From Streptomyces sp. NBC_01716 (GTDB lineage: Bacteria > Actinomycetota > Actinomycetes > Streptomycetales > Streptomycetaceae), in assembly GCF_036248275.1 (NCBI RefSeq), contig NZ_CP109181.1, forward strand, positions 6,262,001 to 6,326,000: 64,000 nt of DNA, written 5' to 3'. Position numbers and translations under genes: made by a program. Positions 36,354 through 45,400 of the stretch are shown here, in pieces. The notes beneath the pieces are model-generated. The model had not been told where the DNA came from and did not search any database. It was given only the letters and a program-made list of their open reading frames with translations. The stretch's first letter is position 1; each line of letters opens with the position of its first letter.

Positions 36354-37142
36354 TCATTCAGCGGGTGCGTAGATCACGATCCAGTGGTCCCGTTCGGCGT
36401 CGTGGAGCATCTCGCTCTGGAAGGCCAGCTGTCCTCGGGTCGGGTGGCGCAGGTGTTTCACGGCGGACCGCCCTGCCATGACCTCGCCTTGCGCCCAGTG
36501 GCTTCGGAAGGTGGCGCTGGTGGCTGAGAGTTCCGTGAACAGGGACCGGAGGTACTGGTCGTTCGGGTATCGGCCCATCGCCGAGCGGAGCTCCGCCGTG
36601 GCCCACCGGGCGTACTGGTGGGCTCCCTCGTCTCCGAGGATGTGGCGGGCCGTGGCCGTGAAGCCCTGGTGCACGATGTTGCGCCGGTACCGACCCGCGC
36701 TGGACAGCGGCCCGAGGAGCTCGGCGGCGGCGGCGTTGCGCGCCATCACGTCCAGGCGCCCGTCGTGGACGGTGACGGGGACGGTGTCGTCGAGGCCACG
36801 CAGCAGTCGGAGTAGCCCTGGTCGGATTTCGCTGTCAGGGGCGAGCGGCTCGGGGGGCAGCTCGCCGGCGAGTCGGAACAGGTGATCCCGCTCGGCGGCC
36901 GTGAGGCCGAGGGTCCGTGCCAGCGCGGTGAGGATCTCCCGCGACGGACGCGGCGCCCGCCCCTGCTCGAGGCGGGTGTAGTACTCGACGGAGATCCCGG
37001 CGGCCTCGGCCAGCTCCTGTCGTCGCAGCCCCGGGACCCGTCGCCGTGGCGCCGGCCAGTCGGTTGGCTGCTTGGGAGGCGCCATCATGGCGCGCTGATG
37101 ACGCAGGTACCTCCCGAAGTCCGCCCTGCTCGTCGTCGGCAT
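36354..37142 (-). CDS. XRE-family regulator with MmyB-like ligand-binding domain
   Basis: The 262-residue protein has an N-terminal helix-turn-helix (RRQELAEAAGISVEYYTRLEQGR, cut; residues about 38-60) followed by the MmyB-like LBD pattern (VTVHDGRLDVMARNAAAAELLG.. and LRSLFTELSATSATFRSHWA, GRSAVKHLRHPTRGQLAFQSE). This group is common in Streptomyces and often controls a divergent oxidoreductase gene. That fits here, since the SDR gene starts 168 bases away on the other strand. The ATG at 37142 begins the conserved MPTTSRADFGRYLRHQR element; an upstream in-frame ATG at 37166 is possible. Confidence 0.85.
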   Translation of the reverse strand: MPTTSRADFGRYLRHQRAMMAPPKQPTDWPAPRRRVPGLRRQELAEAAGISVEYYTRLEQGRAPRPSREILTALARTLGLTAAERDHLFRLAGELPPEPLAPDSEIRPGLLRLLRGLDDTVPVTVHDGRLDVMARNAAAAELLGPLSSAGRYRRNIVHQGFTATARHILGDEGAHQYARWATAELRSAMGRYPNDQYLRSLFTELSATSATFRSHWAQGEVMAGRSAVKHLRHPTRGQLAFQSEMLHDAERDHWIVIYAPAE

Positions 37143-37310
37143 GAACACCATTCTGCCACCGGCCATCCGTTGACTGGCCCTCCCAGTACCAGGCTTGAGG
37201 GGGTCTCCCGCGTCTGCCGGAGGTTCCGCATGGTTGTCGTAGAGCGCGACGTGTGCCGGGTGGCGCGAGCGCTCCTCCACCGCACCCGCATCAGACAAAG
37301 GAGGGTCCTC

Positions 37311-38066
37311 GTGCCCACGAACCGCATCGCTCTCGTCACCGGAGCCAACCAGGGCATGGGCAAGCAGGTCGCGAAAGAGCTGGCCTCCGACGGCGTCACC
37401 GTGTTCGTCGGGTCCCGCGACCTCGCCCGCGGCGAGGCGGCGGCCGCCGAGATCGGCGACGGCGCCACCGCGCTCCAGCTCGACGTGACCGACGCGGCGT
37501 CGATCGCCTCGGCCGCCGAGCGGATCCGTGAGGAGGCCGGCCGGCTCGACCTACTCGTCAACAACGCAGCCATCTCCACCACCCGCGCCGACATCCGCGA
37601 CATGGCCGAGCTCCGCGCCATGTCGGAGACGAGCATCGTCCCGCTCGACGAGGTGCGGGCCGTCTGGGAGGTGAACGTCTTCGGCGCCCTGGCGGTGTAC
37701 CAGGCCATGCTGCCACTGCTTCGCAAGTCGTCGGATGCGCGAATCGTGAACGTCACGAGCGCACTGGGTTCGCTGACGACGGCTGCCGACCCGACCTTCG
37801 CGTACCGCTCGACCTTCGAGCCGGTCTACTCCGCGTCGAAGACGGCGCTCAACGCCGTGACGCTGTCCATGATGATCGAGCTGGAAGCGACCGACATCAA
37901 GGTCAACCTCGTCTCGCCGGGGTTCGCGAACACCTCACTGGTCAACTTCGAGGGGACGGAGACGGTCGAGGACGCCGCCCGCGAGGTGGTGCGCGTCGCC
38001 CGCCTCGGGCCGAGCGGGCCGACCGGCACCTTCACCATGTGGGAGGGCGTGGACGTCCCGTGGTGA
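37311..38066 (+). CDS. Short-chain dehydrogenase/reductase (SDR)
   Basis: The 251-residue oxidoreductase shows the classical SDR cofactor motif TGANQGMGK (TGxxxGxG), the LDVTD and NNAA elements, and the catalytic YSASK (YxxxK) with a Ser in the preceding NVTSALGS strand. The TGANxG start and the R after the first beta-strand region (GSRD) suggest NADP preference. The start is GTG 37311, with AAAGGAGG ideally placed. It is divergent from the XRE regulator, its probable controller. Confidence 0.88.
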   Translation: MPTNRIALVTGANQGMGKQVAKELASDGVTVFVGSRDLARGEAAAAEIGDGATALQLDVTDAASIASAAERIREEAGRLDLLVNNAAISTTRADIRDMAELRAMSETSIVPLDEVRAVWEVNVFGALAVYQAMLPLLRKSSDARIVNVTSALGSLTTAADPTFAYRSTFEPVYSASKTALNAVTLSMMIELEATDIKVNLVSPGFANTSLVNFEGTETVEDAAREVVRVARLGPSGPTGTFTMWEGVDVPW

Positions 38067-38099
38067 CCGCTCCCGACAGAAGGTCAGCGCCTGGATGAA

Positions 38100-38316
38100 C
38101 TGAGGTTCCCCCGTTGATCTGGACAGCTTGATGCTGGGACGGATGTGTCCCGGAGGAAGTAGTCCAGGTTGAGTGGCAAGAGCATGAGCAAGCGGTACAC
38201 GGCGGAGTTCAAGCGGGATGCGGTGGCACTGGGCGGGTCGTGCGGCCGTAATCGCCAAGCACACCAAGCGGCTGGCATCGGTTCCCTCCGAGGTCGCCGG
38301 CTCGTGCCCTCGGCCA
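38100..38316 (+). mobile_element. Remnant of an IS3-family element (transposase OrfA start)
   Basis: From 38184 the plus strand reads MSKRYTAEFKRDAVAL, the conserved start of IS3-family OrfA (helix-turn-helix) proteins, preceded by GTTGATCTGGACAG-type sequence usual at such element ends. The similarity breaks after about 20 codons: the frame continues as unrelated GGSCGRNRQAHQ and no OrfB is present. Only a 5' scrap survives. It marks an old insertion at the junction between ordinary chromosome and the cluster region. Confidence 0.6.
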
Positions 38317-39633
38317 TCACGCCTTGGCAGGAACGGTTGCGGCTTCAGGTTCGTGTTCGGAGCGAGCGCGGTCCAGTCCGCGGAGTCCGTGGAATGAGTC
38401 GGGCAGGAACACCAAGCAGGTGCAGCTCAGTATGGCCACTCCGAGTACGACGGCCGCAGCCCACCACACGCTTCCGGTGACCTCCGCAATCCGGTCGGCG
38501 GTGATCGGCGCCAGTGCGCCACCGATCAGGCCGCCCGCATTGGTCGTGAACGCGAGTGCGCTGAAGCGGACTTCGGACGGATAGATGTCGGCCAGGTAGG
38601 CCGCCTGCGGGGCGGCGTGCATGGCGAACAGAATCATGGCGACGCTGAAGCCGATGACGATCCACACCGGCTGCTCACTGCGCACCAGCATCAGCAGCGG
38701 GAACATCCACACCCCGCCGAGCAGGGCGCCGAGTATTACCAGGCCCCGGCGCGCCACCCGGTCCGAGAGTCAGCACCAGGCCAGGTTCGCTATCGCCTGC
38801 AGCAGCGCCGCGATCGTGGTGGCGGCGAGCATGGTGCTGCGCGAGACGCCGAGAGCGGTCCCGTGCGCGACTACGAAGGTCTGCACCGTGTAGTAGAAGA
38901 CGTTGCCGAAGACCATCGCGCCCACCATGAGGAGCGTGGGCCGCGGCACGCGGCGGACGATCGTCCACAGTGGAACCCGCGAGGGCCGGCCCGCCGACTG
39001 GTAGACGGGGGTCTCCGGAACACTCAGGCGTACCCAGAGACCGAAGAGGACCAATACCGCACTGGCCAGGAAGGGCACCCGCCAGCCCCAGCTCATGAAC
39101 TGCTCGTCGCTCAGAGAACTACTCAACGCGAAGAAGGTGCCGTTCGCCAGCAGAATGCCGATCGCCGAACCGGTGCCGGTGAAGCCCGAGAAGAGCCCAC
39201 TGCGGCCCGCGGGGGCGTGCTCGATCGCCAGCAGCGACGATCCCGCGTTCTCCCCGGCAACAGCGAGTCCCTGCACCAACCGCAGGACGACCAGCAGGAT
39301 CGGGGCCAGGGACCATGTGCTGTGTCCGGGCAACAGACCGATGAGGGTAGTCGCCGTCCCCATCATCACCAGGGAGAGGAGAAGCATCGGGCGTCTGCCG
39401 TAGCGGTCGCCGAAGTGTCCGAAAGCCAGCGCCCCGAAGGGCCGGGCGAGGAAGGCCACTCCGGTGGAAGCGAGGGACAGCAGCATCGCCGTGGCGGGCA
39501 GGAAGTCCGGGAACATGAGATCGGGAAACACTAGGACAGAGGCCACCGTGTAACTGAAAAACTCGAAGTACTCGAGCGTTGTCCCGACCAGGCTCGCCAC
39601 GGCGACGCGGTTGGCTTGCACCTTGTCCGTCAT
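38317..39633 (-). pseudogene. MFS metabolite:H+ symporter broken by one in-frame stop
   Basis: The reading frame from ATG 39633 to the stop at 38317 would give 438 residues, the normal length for the MHS (shikimate/proline/alpha-ketoglutarate symporter) family. The motifs are intact: LVGTTLEYFEFFSYT at the N-terminus, FGHFGDRYGRRPMLLLSL (motif A), GSSLLAIEHAPAGRSGLFSG, and in the second half LADIYPSEVRFSALAF. A single TGA at 38770-38772 interrupts it, reading NLAWC-stop-LSDRVARRG; the frame is the same on both sides, so a point mutation (for example TGG to TGA) explains it. It follows the radical SAM pseudogene by 10 bases on the same strand, suggesting a decayed operon. Confidence 0.85.
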
Positions 39634-39643
39634 CCCTGTCCCC

Positions 39644-40376
39644 TCACGCCCATGCGAGGCCGGGGACGCCCGCCTTCGGCGGTTCGGATGCTTCTACGAC
39701 GGTCGGCGGGGCGGCCAGCACCTCGTGCATCTGCGGCACTAAGACCATGGTTGTGGCCTCGATTTCGGCCTTCGAGGGGTAGAGGCACGGTCCCCCGGCC
39801 CGGGCCAGGCAGTACCGGCAAACGTCGGAGTGCCACTCGATCAGTTCCTGTTGCAGCACCTGTGCCTCGTCCTTGCCCGTGACACAGAACGGGGCCACCG
39901 TTTCGAAGAGTAGGTTTGCGTAAAGCCGAATGGTCCGGAAGGTGGTGGCCACGCAGGTGTCCTGGTATCGAAGCCCGATGCGGTCCTGTAAGCGGCTCCA
40001 GGTGTTCCTTCTTCATCAGGTACCTCCTGCTCTTGTCGAGTGCGTTGACGTAGTCTTTGTCCACGAAGGTCAACCGACGGACGCCGCATTCGCGATAGTG
40101 CGCTGGCCACTTTGGTTGTTCGGCGATCGCCAGGTACGGCAGCAGATAGCAGAACGAGCAGCACGCGATGCCACAGCCCCGGCTGGTGTAATTGGGCACG
40201 CCGTGGCCGTACTTGTTGACCGGGGCCAGCTCGACATGGCGGTACGGCGCAGCCTCCCCTCCACGAGTGGCCCGGGCATCCACCACCGGATCCACCAGTA
40301 AGACGGCCGGGTTCCGCGAGGCGATTTCCTCGAACTGGTCGGCCCTGAGCCCGCGGTGTCGCAGGTCCTCGTACAC
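39644..40376 (-). pseudogene. Gutted copy of the cluster's B12-domain radical SAM enzyme
   Basis: Three blocks match the intact enzyme at 55514-57301 in the same order. The N-terminus MYEDLRHRGLRADQF..PAVLLVDPV corresponds to MYADLSTRDLVEDL..PEVLLINPV. The central YGHGVPNYTSRGCGIACCSFCYLLPY corresponds to YGHGVSMYSSRGCGFAKCSFCYLLPY (quoted in part). The C-terminus ATTFRTIRLYANLLFETVAP ends VPGLAWA, against ATTFQAMRLYASLLFDVVAP ending VPGMGWA. Two large internal parts are missing (most of the B12-binding domain and most of the SAM barrel) and the last block is in another frame. The GTG at 40376 keeps a good AAAGGAG site. It cannot encode a working enzyme. Confidence 0.85.
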
Positions 40377-40692
40377 AACCGCTCCTTTGTTACGAAAAAG
40401 TCCGATGTACAGGCAGTGCGTCAAGGCTTACGAGCAGTCGAGCAGGTAGTGCTTCAGGAAGCCGAAACGCTTGGGGCCGGTCGGCTAACAGGACGACCTC
40501 CTGGCGGGTTACCGGAAGGTCCCCACCGCACTGGTCAAAGCCATTGGGGCGTGTTTTTTGGTGTTGGCCGTTTACGCGGGCCCTCGCCGGAGACCGTGGC
40601 GAGGCGGGGGAGGCTGGGGGAGTGTTCGCCGGTTGCCGGCCGCGTCGGCTTGGCGTTCCTCCGGAAGGTCGGGGCAAGCGCTCCCGAGAAGA

Positions 40693-40803
40693 TGACGGTG
40701 GCGAAACTGGTTCGTGTGTTTCCGCGCATGAGTCTTCCCATCGGTTCTCGTGCCTGGTCCTCGCGCCGTTAATGCTGTCCGCGCGGGTTCCCGATCCAGT
40801 CCC
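40693..40803 (-). repeat. Left arm of long imperfect inverted repeat
   Basis: These 111 bases, read on the minus strand, match the right arm (40927-41037, plus strand) at about four bases in five by eye. The best block in both contains GAACCGATGGGA followed by one variable base and GACTCATGCGCG; another shared block is the GCGCGGACA region before the T(T/A)A(A)CGGCGCG segment. The arm points toward the radical SAM pseudogene, 317 bases away. Confidence 0.75.
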
Positions 40804-40926
40804 GCCCCCTTACCTCCGTCCTCCGGGCGTGTCACCGCGCACACCCCGCGTCCTCTGCCGCCGGGTCGACCGCGCCCGGACCTGAGCGGACGAGGGCTGT
40901 GTCCTGTGGTGAGCGGTATCGAAACC

Positions 40927-41037
40927 GGACGGGATCGGGAAGTCGCGCGGACACCATTGACGGCGCGGGGACAAGCCCCTGAACCGATGGGATGACTCAT
41001 GCGCGCAAGCAAACGGAACAACTGGTCTCCGTCGTCA
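40927..41037 (+). repeat. Right arm of long imperfect inverted repeat
   Basis: This is the partner of 40693-40803, with a 123-base unpaired centre between the arms. It points toward the MFS gene at 41103 and ends 65 bases before its start codon. Because each arm lies just upstream of a gene reading outward, the simplest reading is a duplicated promoter/leader of two related divergent operons, one of which has decayed. A foldback mobile element is the alternative. Confidence 0.75.
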
Positions 41038-41102
41038 CCCGGGCGTTGGTCGTAGAGCGGACCAGCAGCGGGTCGGCACCGGTCATGCGAGAAGAAGGCG
41101 CG

Positions 41103-42428
41103 GTGAAGCGTGTCGGCTGGCGGTTCCGCGTGCTCGCGTCCGCCCACGCCGCCTCCGCCTATGGCAACTACCTGAACCTGATCGCCCTGAGCCTGTTCTC
41201 CTACGAGGTCACCGGCACGGCGTTCGGTGTCGGCGCGGTGATGGCGCTGCGGCTGTTCTCCGGTTTTGTGGCGGGTCTCATGGCGGATACGCTGACGACC
41301 CGAATCACCGGAAAAGCCGTCATGATTTGCGCCGACATATCTCAGGGCGCCGTCATGGCCGTTCTGGCGGTCTGCACCGAGGGCAGACCGCTGTTGCTGC
41401 TCGCCGCGGCGGCGATGGCGCTGGGCGCGGGAAACACGCTCTTCACCGTGGCTCTGCGCAGCGCGGTTCCGGTCATGGTCGGCCAGGACGCCCGTGCCCA
41501 GGGGAACGGGCTGCTGGTCGTGGCACGGTCGCTGGCGATGCTGCTCGGATTCGCGTCGGCGGCTCCCCTCATCGGTCTCGGCGGGTACGCGCTCGCGTTC
41601 GCCGTCAACGCGGCGAGTTTCGTCGTGTCCGGCGCGGCTCTGCTGGCGCTCAACCTGCCGACGGAGGACGGGGTCGGGGCACGTACGCCCGACGATTCGG
41701 GTGAGGTCCACTCGGCGGGCACCAAAGGCGGGCGGCGGGCCGTGCCTACGCGCGACGGACGTCCGTGGCGTGTTGCACGGGCCCTCCCCTCCCTGTTGCT
41801 CGGCATGGTCCTGCTCAGAGCGGTGGACGCATTGGCCTCCTCCTCGCACAACGTCGCCCTGCCGGTGGTCGCACACGCCACCAGCGCGGCTCAACCCGAG
41901 GCGTACATGGCCCGGTTCTGGGCCGCGTGGGCGGCAGGCGCCGTCCTCGCCCATCTGGTGCTCGGCCGACGGCGAGGCGAAGGGGCCTGGAACGAGCGAG
42001 CGTTCGCCCTCGGTACCTGCGCCATGGCGCTCTCGTTCGTGGCGGCGTTTCTGGGACTGCCCGCGTTGGGGCTGGTCGCGGCGACCGCGGCGGCGGGGTT
42101 CGCGGACGGCTGGACCGAGATCGTCTACACATCACGCCTGCAGGCTGCCCAAGGCCCGCAGCGCGGACGGCTGTTCGGGCTGTCCGCCGCAGCGGAGCAG
42201 ATCGGGTTCGCGCTGGGCACGGTGGCCGCCTCGGCCGCGCTCGAGACACTGCCCGCTCTGGCCGTCGTGGGTGCTTTCCACGGCGTGGCCTTGTGCGGGG
42301 CCCTGGCGTTCTTGCTGTTCACCTCCGGCCGGCGCGGCGCAGCGCGGCAGCGGCCGTCCACGAGTAGAAGAGAGGAAGAGGGCTCAAATGGAACCACAAC
42401 TGGAGAAAGCGCTCTGTCGGGGCCCTGA
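41103..42428 (+). CDS. MFS exporter (enterobactin-exporter-like, MFS_3), first cluster gene
   Basis: The 441-residue protein has about 12 membrane helices and lacks DHA-type motifs; segments such as RVLASAHAASAYGNYLNLIALSL (cut), AGLMADTLTTRITGKAVMI and GNTLFTVALRSAVPVMVG fit the MFS_3/EntS-like exporter group often found in NRPS clusters. It probably exports the cluster product. I chose the GTG at 41103 because AAGAAGG precedes it and the upstream codons lie in the inverted-repeat arm; ATG 41085 is a close alternative. Its last 41 bases overlap the start of the giant PKS-NRPS gene, implying translational coupling. Confidence 0.82.
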   Translation: MKRVGWRFRVLASAHAASAYGNYLNLIALSLFSYEVTGTAFGVGAVMALRLFSGFVAGLMADTLTTRITGKAVMICADISQGAVMAVLAVCTEGRPLLLLAAAAMALGAGNTLFTVALRSAVPVMVGQDARAQGNGLLVVARSLAMLLGFASAAPLIGLGGYALAFAVNAASFVVSGAALLALNLPTEDGVGARTPDDSGEVHSAGTKGGRRAVPTRDGRPWRVARALPSLLLGMVLLRAVDALASSSHNVALPVVAHATSAAQPEAYMARFWAAWAAGAVLAHLVLGRRRGEGAWNERAFALGTCAMALSFVAAFLGLPALGLVAATAAAGFADGWTEIVYTSRLQAAQGPQRGRLFGLSAAAEQIGFALGTVAASAALETLPALAVVGAFHGVALCGALAFLLFTSGRRGAARQRPSTSRREEEGSNGTTTGESALSGP

Positions 42429-45400
42429 GCCGGAGCGCACCGAGAGCGATCCACGCGACGCCGTGGAGGCGCTCCTGAGAGCCGCGCGGTCCGCTTCCGG
42501 TGGGGCTGTCGTGAGCGTCGCCGCGGATGGCACGTCAACTTCGCAGTCGTATGCCGAACTACTGGACAGCGCACGGAGGTTGCTCACCGGATTTCGGGCA
42601 CATGGACTGCGCCCCGGCGACCCGGTGCTGCTGTGCGGGCTGCCTCTGGCTGAGTTCTTCCCGGCCTTCTGGGCCTGTGTGCTCGGCGGAGCGTGGCCGG
42701 CGGCCATCGGGGAGTCCCCGGTGCCGGGCTCACCGGCCCTCGAACGCCTATTGCACGCCCGCCAGTTGCTGGAGCGGCCCCTGGTGGTCAGCGACGCGGC
42801 CGGCGCGGCGGCGCTCGCCCAAGCCGCCCCCGATGTCCGCCTCGTGGTCGCCCGAGACTGCCTGGACGCGGAGCCGGCCGAAGACCTCGTCGAGGCGCGG
42901 GAGTCCGACACAGCCCTGCTGATGCTGTCCTCCGGCAGCACCGGTGTGCCCAAGGCCGCGCGGTTGACGCACGAGGGCCTGGCGGATTTCGCGGCGAGTT
43001 CCCGGCGCATCCTGGACGTGTGTCCTGAGGACACCACGGTCAACTGGCTGCCCCTCGACCACAGCGGTGCCTTTCTGCTGTTCCATCTGCTCGGAGTCTT
43101 CACCGGGGGTACCAACGTCCATATTCCGACCGAGGTGGTCCTGGCCGACCCCCTACGGTGGCTCGACCTTCTCCACGAGCACCAAGCGCGGTTCGGGTGG
43201 GCCCCGACCTTCGGGTACCAGCTCGTCGCGGATGCGCTCGCGGAGTCGGCGGACCCGGACCGGCTGTGGGACCTCGGGGGGCTGAAGGCTCTGCTCTGCG
43301 GAGGCGAGCGGGTAGCGCTGCCGACGCTGCGCCGTTTTCTCGACGCGACGGCTCCGTACGGTATCCGTGAGGGGCACATCGTCCCGGCGTGGGGTATGGC
43401 GGAGACCGTCACCGCCGTTGCTTACGGTCGGCTCGACCGGCCGGGCACCGTGCACCGTCTGCTCAAGAGCAGCCTGAGCGGCGAGTTGACACCGGCCGAC
43501 GAGCAGACTCCGGACGATCGCTGCGTCACCTTCGTCGCCTCCGGCTCGCCCGCGCACGGTGTCACCCTGCGTGTCTTGGACGACAGCGGTGAAGTCGCGT
43601 CCGACGGCAGAATCGGCCGGCTCCAGGTTCACTCGCCCCCGCGCTTGACCCCCGGCTACGTCAACGACCCGGAGGCGGACGCCGCGGCATTCCCCGTCGG
43701 CCGGGAGTGGCTGGACACGGGCGATCTTGCGTTCCTCGACGGCGGACAGGTCGTCATCACCGGTCGCCGCAAGGACGTGCTCATTCTCAACGGGCACAAC
43801 GTCTACTGTCACGAGGTCGAGGAGGCCGCCACCGCCGTACCCGGTGTGCGAGCGGGAGAGGTTGCCGCCTGTGGTGTCCCGCACCCGGACCGGGCCACAG
43901 AGGAACTGGCCGTGTTCTTCGTCAGCCGGGGCGCGGCCGAGGACGTACGGATCGCGCGAGAGGTGCGGGCCGCGCTGTTCAAGCGGCTCAGACTCACCGC
44001 CGCCCATGTCCTGCCTGTCGCTCACGAGCGGTTCCCGAGGACACCCGCGGGGAAGGTGCGCCGCGCCGAGCTGCGGGACCGTCTGACCGGCGCTCACCTC
44101 GACGCGGCCCCGGAGCCGGTTCCTGTCTCCGCCCCAGGTCCGGCTCCAGGCGCGCAGGTGGACCCTGACGCGGTGGCACGAGTGGTGCGGGAGGAACTCG
44201 ACGCCGTACTGGGGCGCCCGGTGGACGCGGATTCCCCGTTTTATGAACTGGGCCTGACGTCCGTGCTGATCGTGCGACTGCGGGCCCGCCTGGAGAAGCG
44301 GCTCGGGGTCCGGATCGCCGGGAGCACGCTCTTCGAGTACCCGACGGCCACCGCGCTCGCCGCGCACTTGTCCGACGGCGCGACAGCGCCACCCGAACCG
44401 GAACCCGCTGACACCGTCCCGGTGGACAGAGCCGATCAACGCGTCGCGGTCATCGGACTGGCACTGCGCTTCCCGGGCGCCGACTCGGCGGACGGTTTCT
44501 GGGCCAATCTGCGCGACGGCGTGGACAGTCTCCGGGTCTTCGGCGAGGAGGAACTCGCGGACGCGGGTCTCACACCTCAGCAGCGACGTGCCTCCGATCT
44601 CGTACCCGTTGCCGGAGTCCTCAGCGGCGTCGAGGAGTTCGACGCGAACTTCTTCGGCATGAGCCCCAAAGAGGCCGAACTGACCCACCCCGCGCACCGG
44701 CTGTTCCTGGAATGCTGTCACCAGGCCCTGGAGGAGGGTGGGTACGCGGCCACCGCGGAGAACACCAGGATCGGGGTGTTCGCGGGGTCGGGCATGAATC
44801 TTTACGGCCACCAGCAGCCGTCGGTGACGGGGGTACCGTACGGGACGGACTCGGCGACCGGCATGCAGACGGCCATCGGCCGGCAGCCGGACTTCCTCGC
44901 CAGTCGGGTCGCCTACAAGCTGGGTCTCACGGGACCCGCCATCGGTGTGCAGACGGCCTGCTCCACCTCGCTGGTGGCCGTGCACCTCGCGGTCCAAGCG
45001 CTGCTCAGCGGCGAGACGGACCTGGCACTCGCGGGCGCCGCGGCCGTACACCTGCCTCAGCAGACCGGCTACCGCAGCCAACCCGGGTCGATCCTGTCGC
45101 CCACCGGACGTTGTCGCGCCTTCGACGCCGAGGCTGATGGCACCGTCGGGGGCAACGGAGTGGCCGCCGTCCTGCTCAAGCGGCTCGACCGGGCTCTGGC
45201 CGACGGCGACACCGTGCACGCGACCATCCTGGGCTCCGCGGTGAACAACGACGGTGCCGCCAAGGTGGGCTTCGGCGCCCCCGGGGTTCAGGGACAGGTC
45301 GACGTCGTACGCCAGGCCCTGCGCAGAGCGGATGTCCCCACGGAAACGGTCTCGTACGTGGAGGCGCACGGCACCGGCACTCCGCTCGGCGACCCGGTGG

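Larger units (their letters stand above)
40377..41102. promoter_or_regulatory. Long control region at the cluster's left edge, built around an inverted repeat
   Basis: This 726-base region separates the radical SAM pseudogene (minus) from the first cluster gene (plus). It contains the two long inverted-repeat arms annotated below and a T-run TGTTTTTTGG at 40552-40561. A minus-strand reading of 68 codons (40535-40741) starts in the left arm with a hydrophobic TSFATVIFSGALA stretch but has no supported ribosome-binding site, so I do not call it a gene. In the right arm TTGACG at 40957 is a possible -35 element for the cluster. Confidence 0.5.

Noticed and set aside
38767..38775. In-frame TGA in the symporter as a selenocysteine codon
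   Set aside because: No SECIS-like hairpin is apparent after the TGA and this transporter family has no selenoprotein members; a nonsense mutation is simpler.
40535..40741. 68-codon minus-strand reading with hydrophobic N-terminus beginning in the left inverted-repeat arm
   Set aside because: No ribosome-binding site, no similarity to any leader peptide I recognise, and the equivalent start in the right arm gives only 18 codons of unrelated sequence, so the ATG is probably incidental to the repeat.
41494..42387. Upstream in-frame extension of the megasynthase by about 298 codons
   Set aside because: This part overlaps the MFS exporter in another frame and reads as Arg/Ser-rich noise; a good ATG with GAGG-type site at 42388 starts the ligase domain.
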